Source of the DNA: Candidatus Bathyarchaeota archaeon
GTDB taxonomy: Archaea > Thermoproteota > Bathyarchaeia > Bathyarchaeales > Bathycorpusculaceae
Reading direction: 5' to 3'
Length of the DNA: 64,000 nucleotides
Assembly (NCBI GenBank): GCA_003141855.1
Contig: PLNS01000021.1
Location: forward strand, 21,060-85,059
Shown here: positions 8,163 to 15,973 of the stretch, in pieces
Numbering within the stretch: position 1 is the first letter of the stretch
How the letters are laid out: each line of letters opens with the position of its first letter
Notes under the pieces: model-generated
Databases searched by the model: none
The model's input: only the letters and a program-made list of their open reading frames with translations
Told to the model about the DNA's origin: nothing
Position numbers and translations under genes: made by a program

Positions 8163-8534
8163 TCAACGATTAAGTTGGCTTTCTTGGATATTCCAACAAG
8201 CGATCATTCCAATAAAATATCCTTCTGATTTGCCGCGACATAAAAGGTAGCTAACTACAAAGTCAAATTTGTTCGACCGGGCTCGGGCTCTCAAAAGTTC
8301 AGTTATATCAGTTCCATCTTTCTGGAGGAATAAGTCCCCCGAAAATAGCAGACCCTGGCTATTCAGATATTTTTGGCAGGCCTCTATTTGTTTTGCGATG
8401 CTAACTTCTTGTGAGGCGGATTGGTTAACATAAATGGCGGCAAGTTGGTTATTTTTCGGCACCGAAGGTTCTGAGTATTTTTTGTCGTTGTTTACAAAAT
8501 TAGGTTTAATCATATTTTCATTTCTCCGTAACAT
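8163..8534 (-). CDS. Highly degenerate resolvase-like protein
   Basis: The 123-residue protein has AAIYVNQSASQEVS, where the resolvase arginine is Asn although a serine remains nearby. AKQIEACQKYLNSQG matches the usual helix that follows. The region that should carry DRxxR reads SYLLCRGKSEGY. The fold is recognisable but the active site is not intact. It is the first gene of the - strand operon, preceded by palindromic repeats shared with the divergent AbrB gene. ATG 8534 is used; ATG 8510 is an alternative. It could be a recombinase-derived regulator. Confidence 0.55.
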   Translation of the reverse strand: MLRRNENMIKPNFVNNDKKYSEPSVPKNNQLAAIYVNQSASQEVSIAKQIEACQKYLNSQGLLFSGDLFLQKDGTDITELLRARARSNKFDFVVSYLLCRGKSEGYFIGMIACWNIQESQLNR

Positions 8535-8540
8535 GTTTAT

Positions 8541-8606
8541 AGGTTATATAACCTTTATAGGTTAAATAACCAAAGAGAATGTAAAGCATATAAAGGTTAT
8601 GTTACC
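8541..8606. promoter_or_regulatory. Three palindromic operator-like repeats in divergent promoter
   Basis: AGGTTATATAACC (8541-8553), AGGTTAAATAACC (8559-8571) and AGGTTATGTTACC (8594-8606) share the core GGTTA-nn-TAACC. The first contains a perfect 12-bp palindrome. A partial fourth copy, AGGTTAAT, lies at 8621-8628. They lie between the - strand resolvase-like gene and the + strand AbrB-like gene, so the AbrB-like protein probably binds here and controls both. The binding protein is inferred. Confidence 0.65.
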
Positions 8607-8631
8607 AATATCGCCAATAAAGGTTAATGAA

Positions 8632-8790
8632 ATGCGGAAAGAAGTCGCCATTATTTCAGTTGTACGCAATGGAAGAATAACAATACCTGAAGAATTACGA
8701 AAAGAGCTAGGAATAATTGATGGAACAAAAATTAAAGTGGAACTCGATATTGAAAGCGGCAGAAAAAGCGTCGTTCTTACAAAGATGTAA
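8632..8790 (+). CDS. AbrB/SpoVT-like transition regulator or antitoxin
   Basis: The 52-residue protein has the swapped-hairpin AbrB signature: ISVVRNGRITIPEELRKELG followed by GTKIKVELDI. Proteins of this class are dimeric DNA-binding regulators or antitoxins. ATG 8632 is chosen over ATG 8599 because 8599 lies inside an operator-like repeat. The gene is divergent from the resolvase-like operon. No toxin of the usual PIN or MazF type is seen next to it, so a regulatory role is more likely than a toxin-antitoxin pair. Confidence 0.75.
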   Translation: MRKEVAIISVVRNGRITIPEELRKELGIIDGTKIKVELDIESGRKSVVLTKM

Positions 8791-8965
8791 TCCAAACAAC
8801 GAGCCAGATTCCTTTGGAAGATTTTAATTGAAATAAAGTCCGCGAAGAATGTTTAGAGGTATCCTGTTAGGACGACTAATCTGCAGAATAACCTCTTTCG
8901 ACTCAATTTGTATTAGCTTAGCTATTTATAATCGCTTGAAAATAAGAGAGTAATGTGGGATTCTA

Positions 8966-9142
8966 TTGGTTAGTGAATTTGAAAAACGTGTAGATCTTTT
9001 GAAATTGGACAAGAAAACTACGGAACAAATTATGCAATTGATAGTTGAGGTTGGAAAAGAGTATCCATGTTTATCTTGTGGGTCAAGGGGGAAATGTGAA
9101 AATTTTAAGTGGCATGTAAAGTGGTTTGGAAAGCAAGAATGA
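8966..9142 (+). CDS. Small cysteine-containing protein, 58 residues
   Basis: The frame from TTG 8966 to TGA 9140-9142 encodes an amphipathic N-terminal helix followed by YPCLSCGSRGKCENFKWH and KWFGKQE. The C-x2-C-x5-C pattern plus a nearby His suggests a small metal-binding site. Similar tails occur in archaeal proteins of unknown function, so this is likely a real gene. The start is uncertain because the upstream GTGGGA is a poor ribosome binding site. It converges on the - strand gene at 9148-9396. Confidence 0.55.
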   Translation: MVSEFEKRVDLLKLDKKTTEQIMQLIVEVGKEYPCLSCGSRGKCENFKWHVKWFGKQE

Positions 9143-9147
9143 TGATT

Positions 9148-9396
9148 CTATTTTCTTTTTATTAGAGTGTATTTCCCCGAATCATTCCGTTCAAAGATTT
9201 CAGGTAGCTTAATGGGATTTCCTTTTCTGTGATGTACCAAAAATATTCCATAATATTTTTCAGCAAACCCTGGGCAAGCTGCCATTAGGTCTTTTGCATC
9301 GAATGGTTCTTTCAATTTTTTCTTTTCTATGGCTTCTTTAACACAGCTTAAAAGATTATTTTTCAAACGATCCACCTGACATATTCTCTGCTTCAA
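9148..9396 (-). CDS. Hypothetical small protein, winged-helix-like layout
   Basis: This 82-residue protein is basic and mostly helical. It has the segments FDAKDLMAACPGFAEKYYG and FERNDSGKYTLIKRK. Two or three helices followed by a short hairpin near the C-terminus resemble a small winged helix, but no family is recognised. It lies alone between the small cysteine protein and the dnd island, transcribed away from dndB. A role in regulating the island is possible but unsupported. Confidence 0.45.
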   Translation of the reverse strand: MKQRICQVDRLKNNLLSCVKEAIEKKKLKEPFDAKDLMAACPGFAEKYYGIFLVHHRKGNPIKLPEIFERNDSGKYTLIKRK

Positions 9397-9574
9397 TGTG
9401 ATTATATGTTTTTTGTTTATTTGTTGTAAAATATTTTTTAAAATGGGTGATTAGGGCCGAGTTACTAATTAATTTGTGAAAAGTGTAGTTTGTTTTTTAA
9501 TTAAAAAATAGTTTTTTCAAAACTGGATTTATTTCGGCTTATTTTTGTTTTTAAGGCTTAATTGAGTTTAATTC

Positions 9575-9640
9575 GGAAGTCTACAATTATAGTCTGGAAG
9601 TTCCAAAAGCTTTTAACTGAGTTCCTATAATTCTGGAAGT
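9575..9640 (+). promoter_or_regulatory. Promoter region of the dnd island with GGAAGT repeats
   Basis: GGAAGT occurs three times upstream of dndB, at 9575-9580, 9596-9601 and 9635-9640, the last two as TCTGGAAGT. An AT-rich, TATA-like stretch (CTTTTAACTG) lies near 9610-9620. In bacteria DndB represses dnd transcription, so these repeats are candidate operators. That link is inference. The rest of 9397-9574 is AT-rich with no gene seen. Confidence 0.4.
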
Positions 9641-9654
9641 AAGCGGTAATATCA

Positions 9655-10800
9655 ATGGCTGAGGAACCTATTAATGATTTGTTAGCCGACTTCAAAGATG
9701 CGGAATCCAACAACTATACTTTTATGGCTCTCAGGGGGATACAAGCAGGCCGAGAATACTACAGCGTAATGTGCCAATTAAGTTTCATTCCTAAACTATT
9801 TATGTTTGATGAAAAACAGCTACCTCCTGCACTAAGAGCTCAACGACAACTAAACCGCGGCAGGATCCCAACAATTAGCCGGTATATCCTGGATGATCCT
9901 GAAAATTATGTATTTTCTTCTATCACAGCTTCAATCGACGGGCGTGTTGAGTTTGTACCCTTCCGTTCAAATGGAGCAGCAAGCAAAGTAGGTCACCTCA
10001 TCATTCCTCAATCTGCAAGATTCGTGATAAATGACGGACAACATCGAAAGGCAGCGATTGAAGACGCACTAAAAAAAATGCCCAAACTTGGGGTGGAGCA
10101 CATATCCGTAGTTTTCTTTGTTGATGGCGGGTTGAAACGAAGCCAACAAATGTTTTCCGATTTAAATAAGCATGCTTTAAGACCTACAATGTCTCTTGCA
10201 ATTTTATATAACCATAGAGATCCTTTGGCACGTTTATGCAAGAAAATTGCGGATCAAGTTCCAGTTTTTGAGGAACGGATTGAGATTGAGAAAAGCTCAA
10301 TATCCAATAGATCGAACAAGCTGTTTACTTTGAGTAGTCTTTACCAAGCAACGAAATCCCTACTTAGTATTAACCAAAAAGTTGGGCGTTTTCCAGAAAA
10401 AAGTGAAACCACCGCAATTCAGTATTGGACTGAAGTGTCTAAACACATGCCTCTTTGGCAACTTGTCAAAGAAGGGAAAGCGGCTGCTTATGATCTAAGA
10501 AGGAACTATGTTAATGTTCATGGAATCGTACTTCAGGCATTAGGCACTGCTGGTCGAGCGTTGCTTGACGAATACCCTGATGGCTGGAAAGAAAGATTAG
10601 ATGGTCTTGAAAAAATCGATTGGTCTCGTTCGAATAAAGCGGTCTGGGAAGGACGCGCCATTTATTCGGGTAGAATTTCTGCCTCAAACATGAACGTAGC
10701 TCTAGTTACAATAGTAATTAAAGAAGCGCTAGGACTACATTTAGGGCAAGTTGAGCTGGAATTAGAAAGAAACTTTCAAGAAAAAAGCAGAGCTGACTAA
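9655..10800 (+). CDS. dndB: DndB-like DGQHR-domain protein
   Basis: The 381-residue protein carries FVINDGQHRKAAIED at about residues 123-137, the hallmark of DGQHR-domain proteins. Conserved FFVDG and FSDLNKHA follow. The neighbouring genes identify it as DndB, the usual companion of the phosphorothioation genes and in bacteria a repressor of them. ATG 9655 is chosen, with the sequence AGCGGTAATATCA upstream. dndC begins 2 bases after the stop, so it heads one operon. The polypeptide looks intact and of normal length. Confidence 0.88.
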   Translation: MAEEPINDLLADFKDAESNNYTFMALRGIQAGREYYSVMCQLSFIPKLFMFDEKQLPPALRAQRQLNRGRIPTISRYILDDPENYVFSSITASIDGRVEFVPFRSNGAASKVGHLIIPQSARFVINDGQHRKAAIEDALKKMPKLGVEHISVVFFVDGGLKRSQQMFSDLNKHALRPTMSLAILYNHRDPLARLCKKIADQVPVFEERIEIEKSSISNRSNKLFTLSSLYQATKSLLSINQKVGRFPEKSETTAIQYWTEVSKHMPLWQLVKEGKAAAYDLRRNYVNVHGIVLQALGTAGRALLDEYPDGWKERLDGLEKIDWSRSNKAVWEGRAIYSGRISASNMNVALVTIVIKEALGLHLGQVELELERNFQEKSRAD

Positions 10801-10802
10801 AA

Positions 10803-12242
10803 ATGGACACAGTTACTGAGCAAACAATCTCAACTTCAATTTTTGACAAACAGAACCTAAAAGATATTCATAAAGAAATACAAGAAGTCTATTTATCCGA
10901 TCACAGACCATGGGTAATAGGTTACAGTGGCGGTAAAGATTCAACAACATCGCTTCAACTCATTTTCTACGCGCTCTCTGAGTTACCCCTGGAAAAACGT
11001 AACAAAACTGTTCATGTTATATCGACTGATACGTTAGTTGAAACTCCTTTAATGGTGGATCTGATCGACAACACTCTGAAAAGAATCGCCACAAAAGCTG
11101 CCGAAGCTAATTTACCTATTGTAACTCACCGGTTAAAACCGCTTATAACTGATAGTTTTTGGGTAAATCTAATAGGAAAAGGGTATCCGGCACCCTCCCA
11201 ACGTTTTCGATGGTGCACAGAACGTCTCAAGATCGAGCCCGCAAATAGGTTCATAACCGAACAGCTATCAAAATACGGTGAAGTAGTTTTAGTACTTGGA
11301 GTGCGACGCCAAGAAAGTGCCACACGCGCTCAAGTCATCAATCTTTATGAAATTCCTAATTCCGTTTTATCAAGACATTCAACATTTTCTAGCGCCTTTG
11401 TATATGCACCAATAAAAGAATGGAGCATTAATGACGTCTGGTCGTACCTGTTACAGGTTCCTTCTCCCTGGGGTAATGAGAATAGAGATTTAGTCGCATT
11501 GTACAAAACAGCCCAAGGCGAATGCCCCTTGGTAGTGGATGACACAACACCAACATGTGGCAACAGCCGATTCGGATGTTGGGTCTGCACTTTAGTAAGC
11601 GAAGACAAGTCCCTAAAAGCTCTTATCGATTCAGGAGAAACATGGCTCCACCCACTATTGGAGATTCATGATTTTCTTGTTAAGACGCAAAATCCGGAAA
11701 ACAAACATCTATACAGAGAATATAAGCGAAAAGACGGAAAAGTATGGTTCAAAAGTGATGGATCGGGATCGATCTCAAGAGGCCCTTACACTCTCGAAGT
11801 TCGCAAGCAAATATTATCAATGGTATTGAAAGCGCAGATAAGCGCTAACGCTCAAAACCCAGGTTTCAATCTGCAACTGATTCTTCCTGAAGAGTTGTAT
11901 GAAATAAGGCGCCTCTGGAGAACCAAAGAAGGTGACTGGGAGGATTCCTTACCAAAAATCTATAGAGAAATAAACGGCGCCGATCTGGAATGGTTGCAAG
12001 ACGACGTTGCCTTTTCAATAAAAGAAAAATCTTTGTTACTTGAGATCTGCAACAAACACAATCTTCCTCTTGGTCTTGCGATGAAAATTCTTGATGTGGC
12101 TCTTCAATCAAGAGGCATGACGCGACGTGCTTCTATTTATAAAAAGATTAACCGAATTTTTTCTGAAGAATGGCGAACCGAAGAAGATTTGCTTAAAGAA
12201 GTAAAAACTGTTGATGGTAAAGTTCCGGGGGGACCTGCATAA
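10803..12242 (+). CDS. dndC: DNA phosphorothioation protein DndC
   Basis: The 479-residue protein belongs to the PAPS-reductase/ATP-pyrophosphatase family. WVIGYSGGKDSTTSLQL (about 37-53) is the PP-loop. A cysteine in FRWCTER and the cluster CPLVV...TCGNSRFGCWVC (about 240-265) match the residues expected to hold the [4Fe-4S] cluster. DndC adenylates DNA and delivers sulfur from DndA to replace a backbone oxygen. The sequence looks complete. The gene ends at TAA 12240-12242, overlapping the apparent dndD start. A one-base change in the G6 run at 12227-12232 would give a slightly different C-terminus. Confidence 0.93.
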   Translation: MDTVTEQTISTSIFDKQNLKDIHKEIQEVYLSDHRPWVIGYSGGKDSTTSLQLIFYALSELPLEKRNKTVHVISTDTLVETPLMVDLIDNTLKRIATKAAEANLPIVTHRLKPLITDSFWVNLIGKGYPAPSQRFRWCTERLKIEPANRFITEQLSKYGEVVLVLGVRRQESATRAQVINLYEIPNSVLSRHSTFSSAFVYAPIKEWSINDVWSYLLQVPSPWGNENRDLVALYKTAQGECPLVVDDTTPTCGNSRFGCWVCTLVSEDKSLKALIDSGETWLHPLLEIHDFLVKTQNPENKHLYREYKRKDGKVWFKSDGSGSISRGPYTLEVRKQILSMVLKAQISANAQNPGFNLQLILPEELYEIRRLWRTKEGDWEDSLPKIYREINGADLEWLQDDVAFSIKEKSLLLEICNKHNLPLGLAMKILDVALQSRGMTRRASIYKKINRIFSEEWRTEEDLLKEVKTVDGKVPGGPA

Positions 12243-14275
12243 GATTCAAACGACTTGAAATAACGAATTTCGGGGTCTTTTCAGGGGAACAATCATTCGA
12301 TTTACAGCCAACAAAATCGATCGAAGGATCTAAACCTATAATTATTTTTGGTGGAAAAAATGGAACTGGCAAAACTACACTTCTCGAAGCTTTCAAAATA
12401 TGCCTATATGGTTTCTCGTTTAAAGGCCAAAAAATGGAAAAAAAAGACTACAACAAGCATATACAGTCACGGCTACACAGGAATCTTGACGGTTCAAGAG
12501 CACCTTATGCATCGATAGCTTTAGAATTTGACTATGCTCGTTCTGGGTATGTTGATAATTTTCTTATTAAACGATCTTGGAAATACACTGACCAAGAAAT
12601 TGTTGAAGTACTAGATATTCACCGCAATAACGAACCATTGGTTGAAGTAAACGAAGAGCAGTGGCAAAATTTTCTTATGGAGTTAATTCCGCCTGGGCTT
12701 TCAAAACTGTTCTTCTTTGACGGTGAAAAGATTCAAAGTTTAGCTCGGGGGCAAGGCGAAAATAGGTATATTCTCGAGTCAATTAATTCCCTTCTTGGAA
12801 TTGATTTGATTGAGCGCCTCAGATACGACATAAAAATGTATTTGGCTAAAGAATCAACTAACAACGCAGTCGGCCTTGAAGCCAGTTTATGTGAAATAAA
12901 GAACCGAAGAAAATCTATTGAATTAAGACTTGATTCACTACTTCAAGAAAAAGCTTCTATGCAAAATAAAATGATGCGCGTTAATTCAGAAATTGAGAAT
13001 CAGGAACTGCAAATTTCAACGGATGGTGGTGGTTTTGCTTCTCAAAGAGAACAGCTTAAAGATAAGGCAAAGACACTTGAGGCTAAAATCGAATCAACAA
13101 AAGAAGAAATACGTGATTTATGCGCTGGATTACTGCCGTTTGCGATTGTACCCGAATTTTGTAAAACTTTGAAAAGCCGCTTGGAACACGAAGAAAAAGA
13201 GCAACAAAGACAAGCTGCCATAACTTACCTAAATAATATGGTGAACGAATTATCAGAAGATATTGGAAAGGCGTTGTTCTTTGATGTATTAAGATTATCC
13301 AAAGATGAAAAGCATTTAGTAGCAAGTGAAACCATCAAAATCCTGCGAGGCAAAATAGAAAAAGTAAATGGCTTCTCTAAAGAGAACATCCACGCTGTAT
13401 CTTCAATTGAACGCCTTGAACTTCTAAGATGGATTCAAGTAGCCACAGATCAAATTCCTTCCAATCTTAAAGAACTTTCATCAAGGCTAGCAGAGCTGGA
13501 GTCAGAAAATGAAATAACTAGGGGATACATCTTCAACGCTCCATCAGATGATGTACTCAAGCCCTTTTTCATAAAGTTGGGACAATTACATGAAGAACTT
13601 GGAACACTTCAACAGAAACAAGCAATCACAGAGAAAGAAATTGAGTCTATCAAACTTCAGTTGACCATAATATTACGCGAACAAGATAAACTTCTAAATG
13701 AAAAAACTCAATTTGATAAATCCATTAGGCGCCTAGAACTCGCTGCTAAAACACAAGATGTATTAGAAGAGTATCTGCAACGATTGAGGACTGAGAAAGT
13801 TGGCGAATTTAGAGAAAACTTTTTGGAATGTTTCAACCTACTATTTGGGAAACAAAACTTAGTCAGTAATGTTGATGTTTCTGCTTCGAACTTCGAAATA
13901 ACGTTGCTTACATCTCAGAATATTCCGCTACCTAGAGTTGAGCTTTCTTTGGGAGAGAGGCAGATTTATGCTATGGCTATGATCTGGGCGTTGGCTAAAA
14001 CATCAAACAGATTGTTGCCATTCCTAATGGACACACCTTTAGGTCGGCTTGATACAGATCACAGAAAAAATATTATGGACAATTTTCTGCTTAATGCTTC
14101 TCATCAAATAATAGTGTTTTCGACAAATACCGAAATAGACCAACATTACTATGACCAGTTGCAGCCCTACATCGCTAAAGCGTATAACTTGGAATACGAC
14201 TCTGATAAAAGAGAAACAACAGTTAAGCAAGGCTATTTTTGGAAAAGCTTAGAGGTGGAAAAGAATGAGCTTTAG
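12239..14275 (+). CDS. dndD: DNA phosphorothioation ATPase DndD
   Basis: This is a Rad50/SMC-like ATPase. The N-terminus reads RFKRLEITNFGVF, then the Walker A GGKNGTGKTT at about 38-47. A long coiled coil spans about 180-520. The signature LSLGERQIYA and Walker B LPFLMDTPLGRLD follow near the C-terminus. Walker A lies far upstream of the first ATG (12434), so the gene must begin near 12239. No ATG, GTG or TTG exists there in frame. ATA 12239-12241, 6 bases after GGGGGG, aligns with the expected MRFKRLEI start. One G-to-A change at 12241 would turn ATGA into ATAA. A G-run error at 12227-12232 could instead give a start at ATG 12214. Confidence 0.9.
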   Translation: MRFKRLEITNFGVFSGEQSFDLQPTKSIEGSKPIIIFGGKNGTGKTTLLEAFKICLYGFSFKGQKMEKKDYNKHIQSRLHRNLDGSRAPYASIALEFDYARSGYVDNFLIKRSWKYTDQEIVEVLDIHRNNEPLVEVNEEQWQNFLMELIPPGLSKLFFFDGEKIQSLARGQGENRYILESINSLLGIDLIERLRYDIKMYLAKESTNNAVGLEASLCEIKNRRKSIELRLDSLLQEKASMQNKMMRVNSEIENQELQISTDGGGFASQREQLKDKAKTLEAKIESTKEEIRDLCAGLLPFAIVPEFCKTLKSRLEHEEKEQQRQAAITYLNNMVNELSEDIGKALFFDVLRLSKDEKHLVASETIKILRGKIEKVNGFSKENIHAVSSIERLELLRWIQVATDQIPSNLKELSSRLAELESENEITRGYIFNAPSDDVLKPFFIKLGQLHEELGTLQQKQAITEKEIESIKLQLTIILREQDKLLNEKTQFDKSIRRLELAAKTQDVLEEYLQRLRTEKVGEFRENFLECFNLLFGKQNLVSNVDVSASNFEITLLTSQNIPLPRVELSLGERQIYAMAMIWALAKTSNRLLPFLMDTPLGRLDTDHRKNIMDNFLLNASHQIIVFSTNTEIDQHYYDQLQPYIAKAYNLEYDSDKRETTVKQGYFWKSLEVEKNEL

Positions 14276-14642
14276 TAGAATTAGACTAAGCAAGAGTGCT
14301 ACGACACGTCTCTCACTTTTGAAGGGTCGAACTGGCCTTACACCCAACATTTTGTGCAGAATTGGATTCTCTCTTTCTATTCGTGATCCAATAGTCCCTA
14401 AACCCGAAAACTATGACGAGGACGGTCAAGAAATAAATCGATATACATTAATGGGCGAATGGGACAAATTTTTTATTGCATTGCTTAAAGAACGTCTTCT
14501 CAAAGATGGATTAGATCTAAAAGAAGACTTATTCCCACAATTACGCGCACACATCAATCGAGGGGCAATTAGCTTGTATGATAAAGTCAAGACAATAGAA
14601 GACTTCCAAGAATTGCTCCCAAAGGAGGGCGCTTTGTCTTGA
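14265..14642 (+). CDS. dndE: DNA phosphorothioation protein DndE
   Basis: The 125-residue protein is basic at its N-terminus (FSRIRLSKSATTRLSLLKGR), like DndE, a small protein that binds nicked DNA and forms the modification complex with DndC and DndD. The central stretch includes LCRIGFSLSI and the C-terminus has LRAHINRGA. It overlaps the dndD 3' end by 11 bases and ends in a TTGA overlap with dndA. Identification rests on size, the basic face and position between dndD and dndA. Confidence 0.85.
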   Translation: MSFSRIRLSKSATTRLSLLKGRTGLTPNILCRIGFSLSIRDPIVPKPENYDEDGQEINRYTLMGEWDKFFIALLKERLLKDGLDLKEDLFPQLRAHINRGAISLYDKVKTIEDFQELLPKEGALS

Positions 14643-15799
14643 ACTTTCCAATCTATTTAGATTCACACGCTACGACGCCAGTTGATCCAAGAGTGCTCAA
14701 AGAAATGATGCCCTACTTCACAGAGAAGTTCGGCAATGCTTCTAGTATTGACCATTCATTTGGCACAGAAGCTGCAGATGTTGTCGATAAATCGAGAAAG
14801 AAAATCGCAAGGTGCATTAATGCATCACCTGAAGATATAATTTTCACTAGCGGTGCAACTGAGTCAAATAATATTGTACTACAAGGCTTGGCTGGAAAAG
14901 ATCCGTTTAAAAATCATATAATCACTTGTGTGACAGAGCATAAATCGATCCTTGATACATGCAAGCATCTTGAGACTATTGGCAAGAAGGTTACTTATGT
15001 GCCTGTTGATAACCAAGGTGTAGTTGATCTTGAATTACTAGAAAATGCCATCAGTGAAAGAACTGCGTTGATAAGTGTAATGACTGCTAACAATGAAATC
15101 GGAACAATAGCGCCAATAAAAGAAATAGGTGAAATCGCCCACAAACATTATGTGCCTTTTCATACTGATGCGACTCAAGCAGTTGGCCATATACCTTTTG
15201 ATGTTGGTGCTTACAACATAGATTTCGCTTCAATTTCAGCTCATAAGATTTATGGTCCCAAAGGAGTTGGAGCTCTATTTTTTAAGAGCGATGGTTTAGT
15301 TGGAAAACCCTCGCCGCTCTTCTTTGGAGGTGGACACGAACGCGGCGTTCGGTCTGGTACTTTAAACGTTTCGGGAATTGTGGGTTTGGCTAGCGCATTG
15401 GAGTTATCAATTGAATTAATGAAGGAAGAGAACAATAGATACCGAGAAATGTCTAAACTCTTGATTAATAATTTTCTGGAAGAGGTCAGCCCTGCCGAGC
15501 TCAACGGTCATCCACTTCAAAGACTTACGCATAACATCAATATTTCGTTCGATAATGTGGAAAACAAAGCGCTCATCCACGCAGTTAAAGATAAATTAGC
15601 TATTTCAACTGGATCAGCTTGCACGACACTGAATGTTGAACCATCGCATGTCATAACTGCCTTAGGTGTTGGCACAGTAAGAGCATTTAATGCTATTCGA
15701 TTGGGGCTTGGAAGATTCAATACTTTTGAGGAAATTCAGTTCTCAGCCGACTATATCATTGAAAAGGTCAAGAAATTAAGAAAGTTGAAACTTTCATAA
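14639..15799 (+). CDS. dndA: Cysteine desulfurase DndA (IscS/NifS type)
   Basis: The 386-residue PLP enzyme takes sulfur from cysteine. It shows YLDSHATTPVDPRV at the N-terminus, SGATESNN, the PLP-lysine motif SAHKIYGPKG near residue 203, GGGHERGVRSGT and the catalytic cysteine in STGSACTT near residue 326. The TTG start follows AAAGGAGGGC and overlaps the dndE stop as TTGA. A desulfurase placed last in dndBCDEA is expected to supply DndC. Another cellular role, such as sulfur supply to ThiI or SufBC encoded elsewhere in the window, cannot be excluded. Confidence 0.93.
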   Translation: MNFPIYLDSHATTPVDPRVLKEMMPYFTEKFGNASSIDHSFGTEAADVVDKSRKKIARCINASPEDIIFTSGATESNNIVLQGLAGKDPFKNHIITCVTEHKSILDTCKHLETIGKKVTYVPVDNQGVVDLELLENAISERTALISVMTANNEIGTIAPIKEIGEIAHKHYVPFHTDATQAVGHIPFDVGAYNIDFASISAHKIYGPKGVGALFFKSDGLVGKPSPLFFGGGHERGVRSGTLNVSGIVGLASALELSIELMKEENNRYREMSKLLINNFLEEVSPAELNGHPLQRLTHNINISFDNVENKALIHAVKDKLAISTGSACTTLNVEPSHVITALGVGTVRAFNAIRLGLGRFNTFEEIQFSADYIIEKVKKLRKLKLS

Positions 15800-15973
15800 T
15801 TAAGAATGATCAGAAATACACAAAGCTAATTTAGCTATTCCGCCTACGATCTTGTAAACTATATACCAATAAGTTGATTGAAGTTCAAACTATTGGCATA
15901 TGAATAATAGGGTTTAACAGGAGGAGTAGGGACGGAAATAGAACATGATCTTGGGCTTAACGTTCTTCAACGA

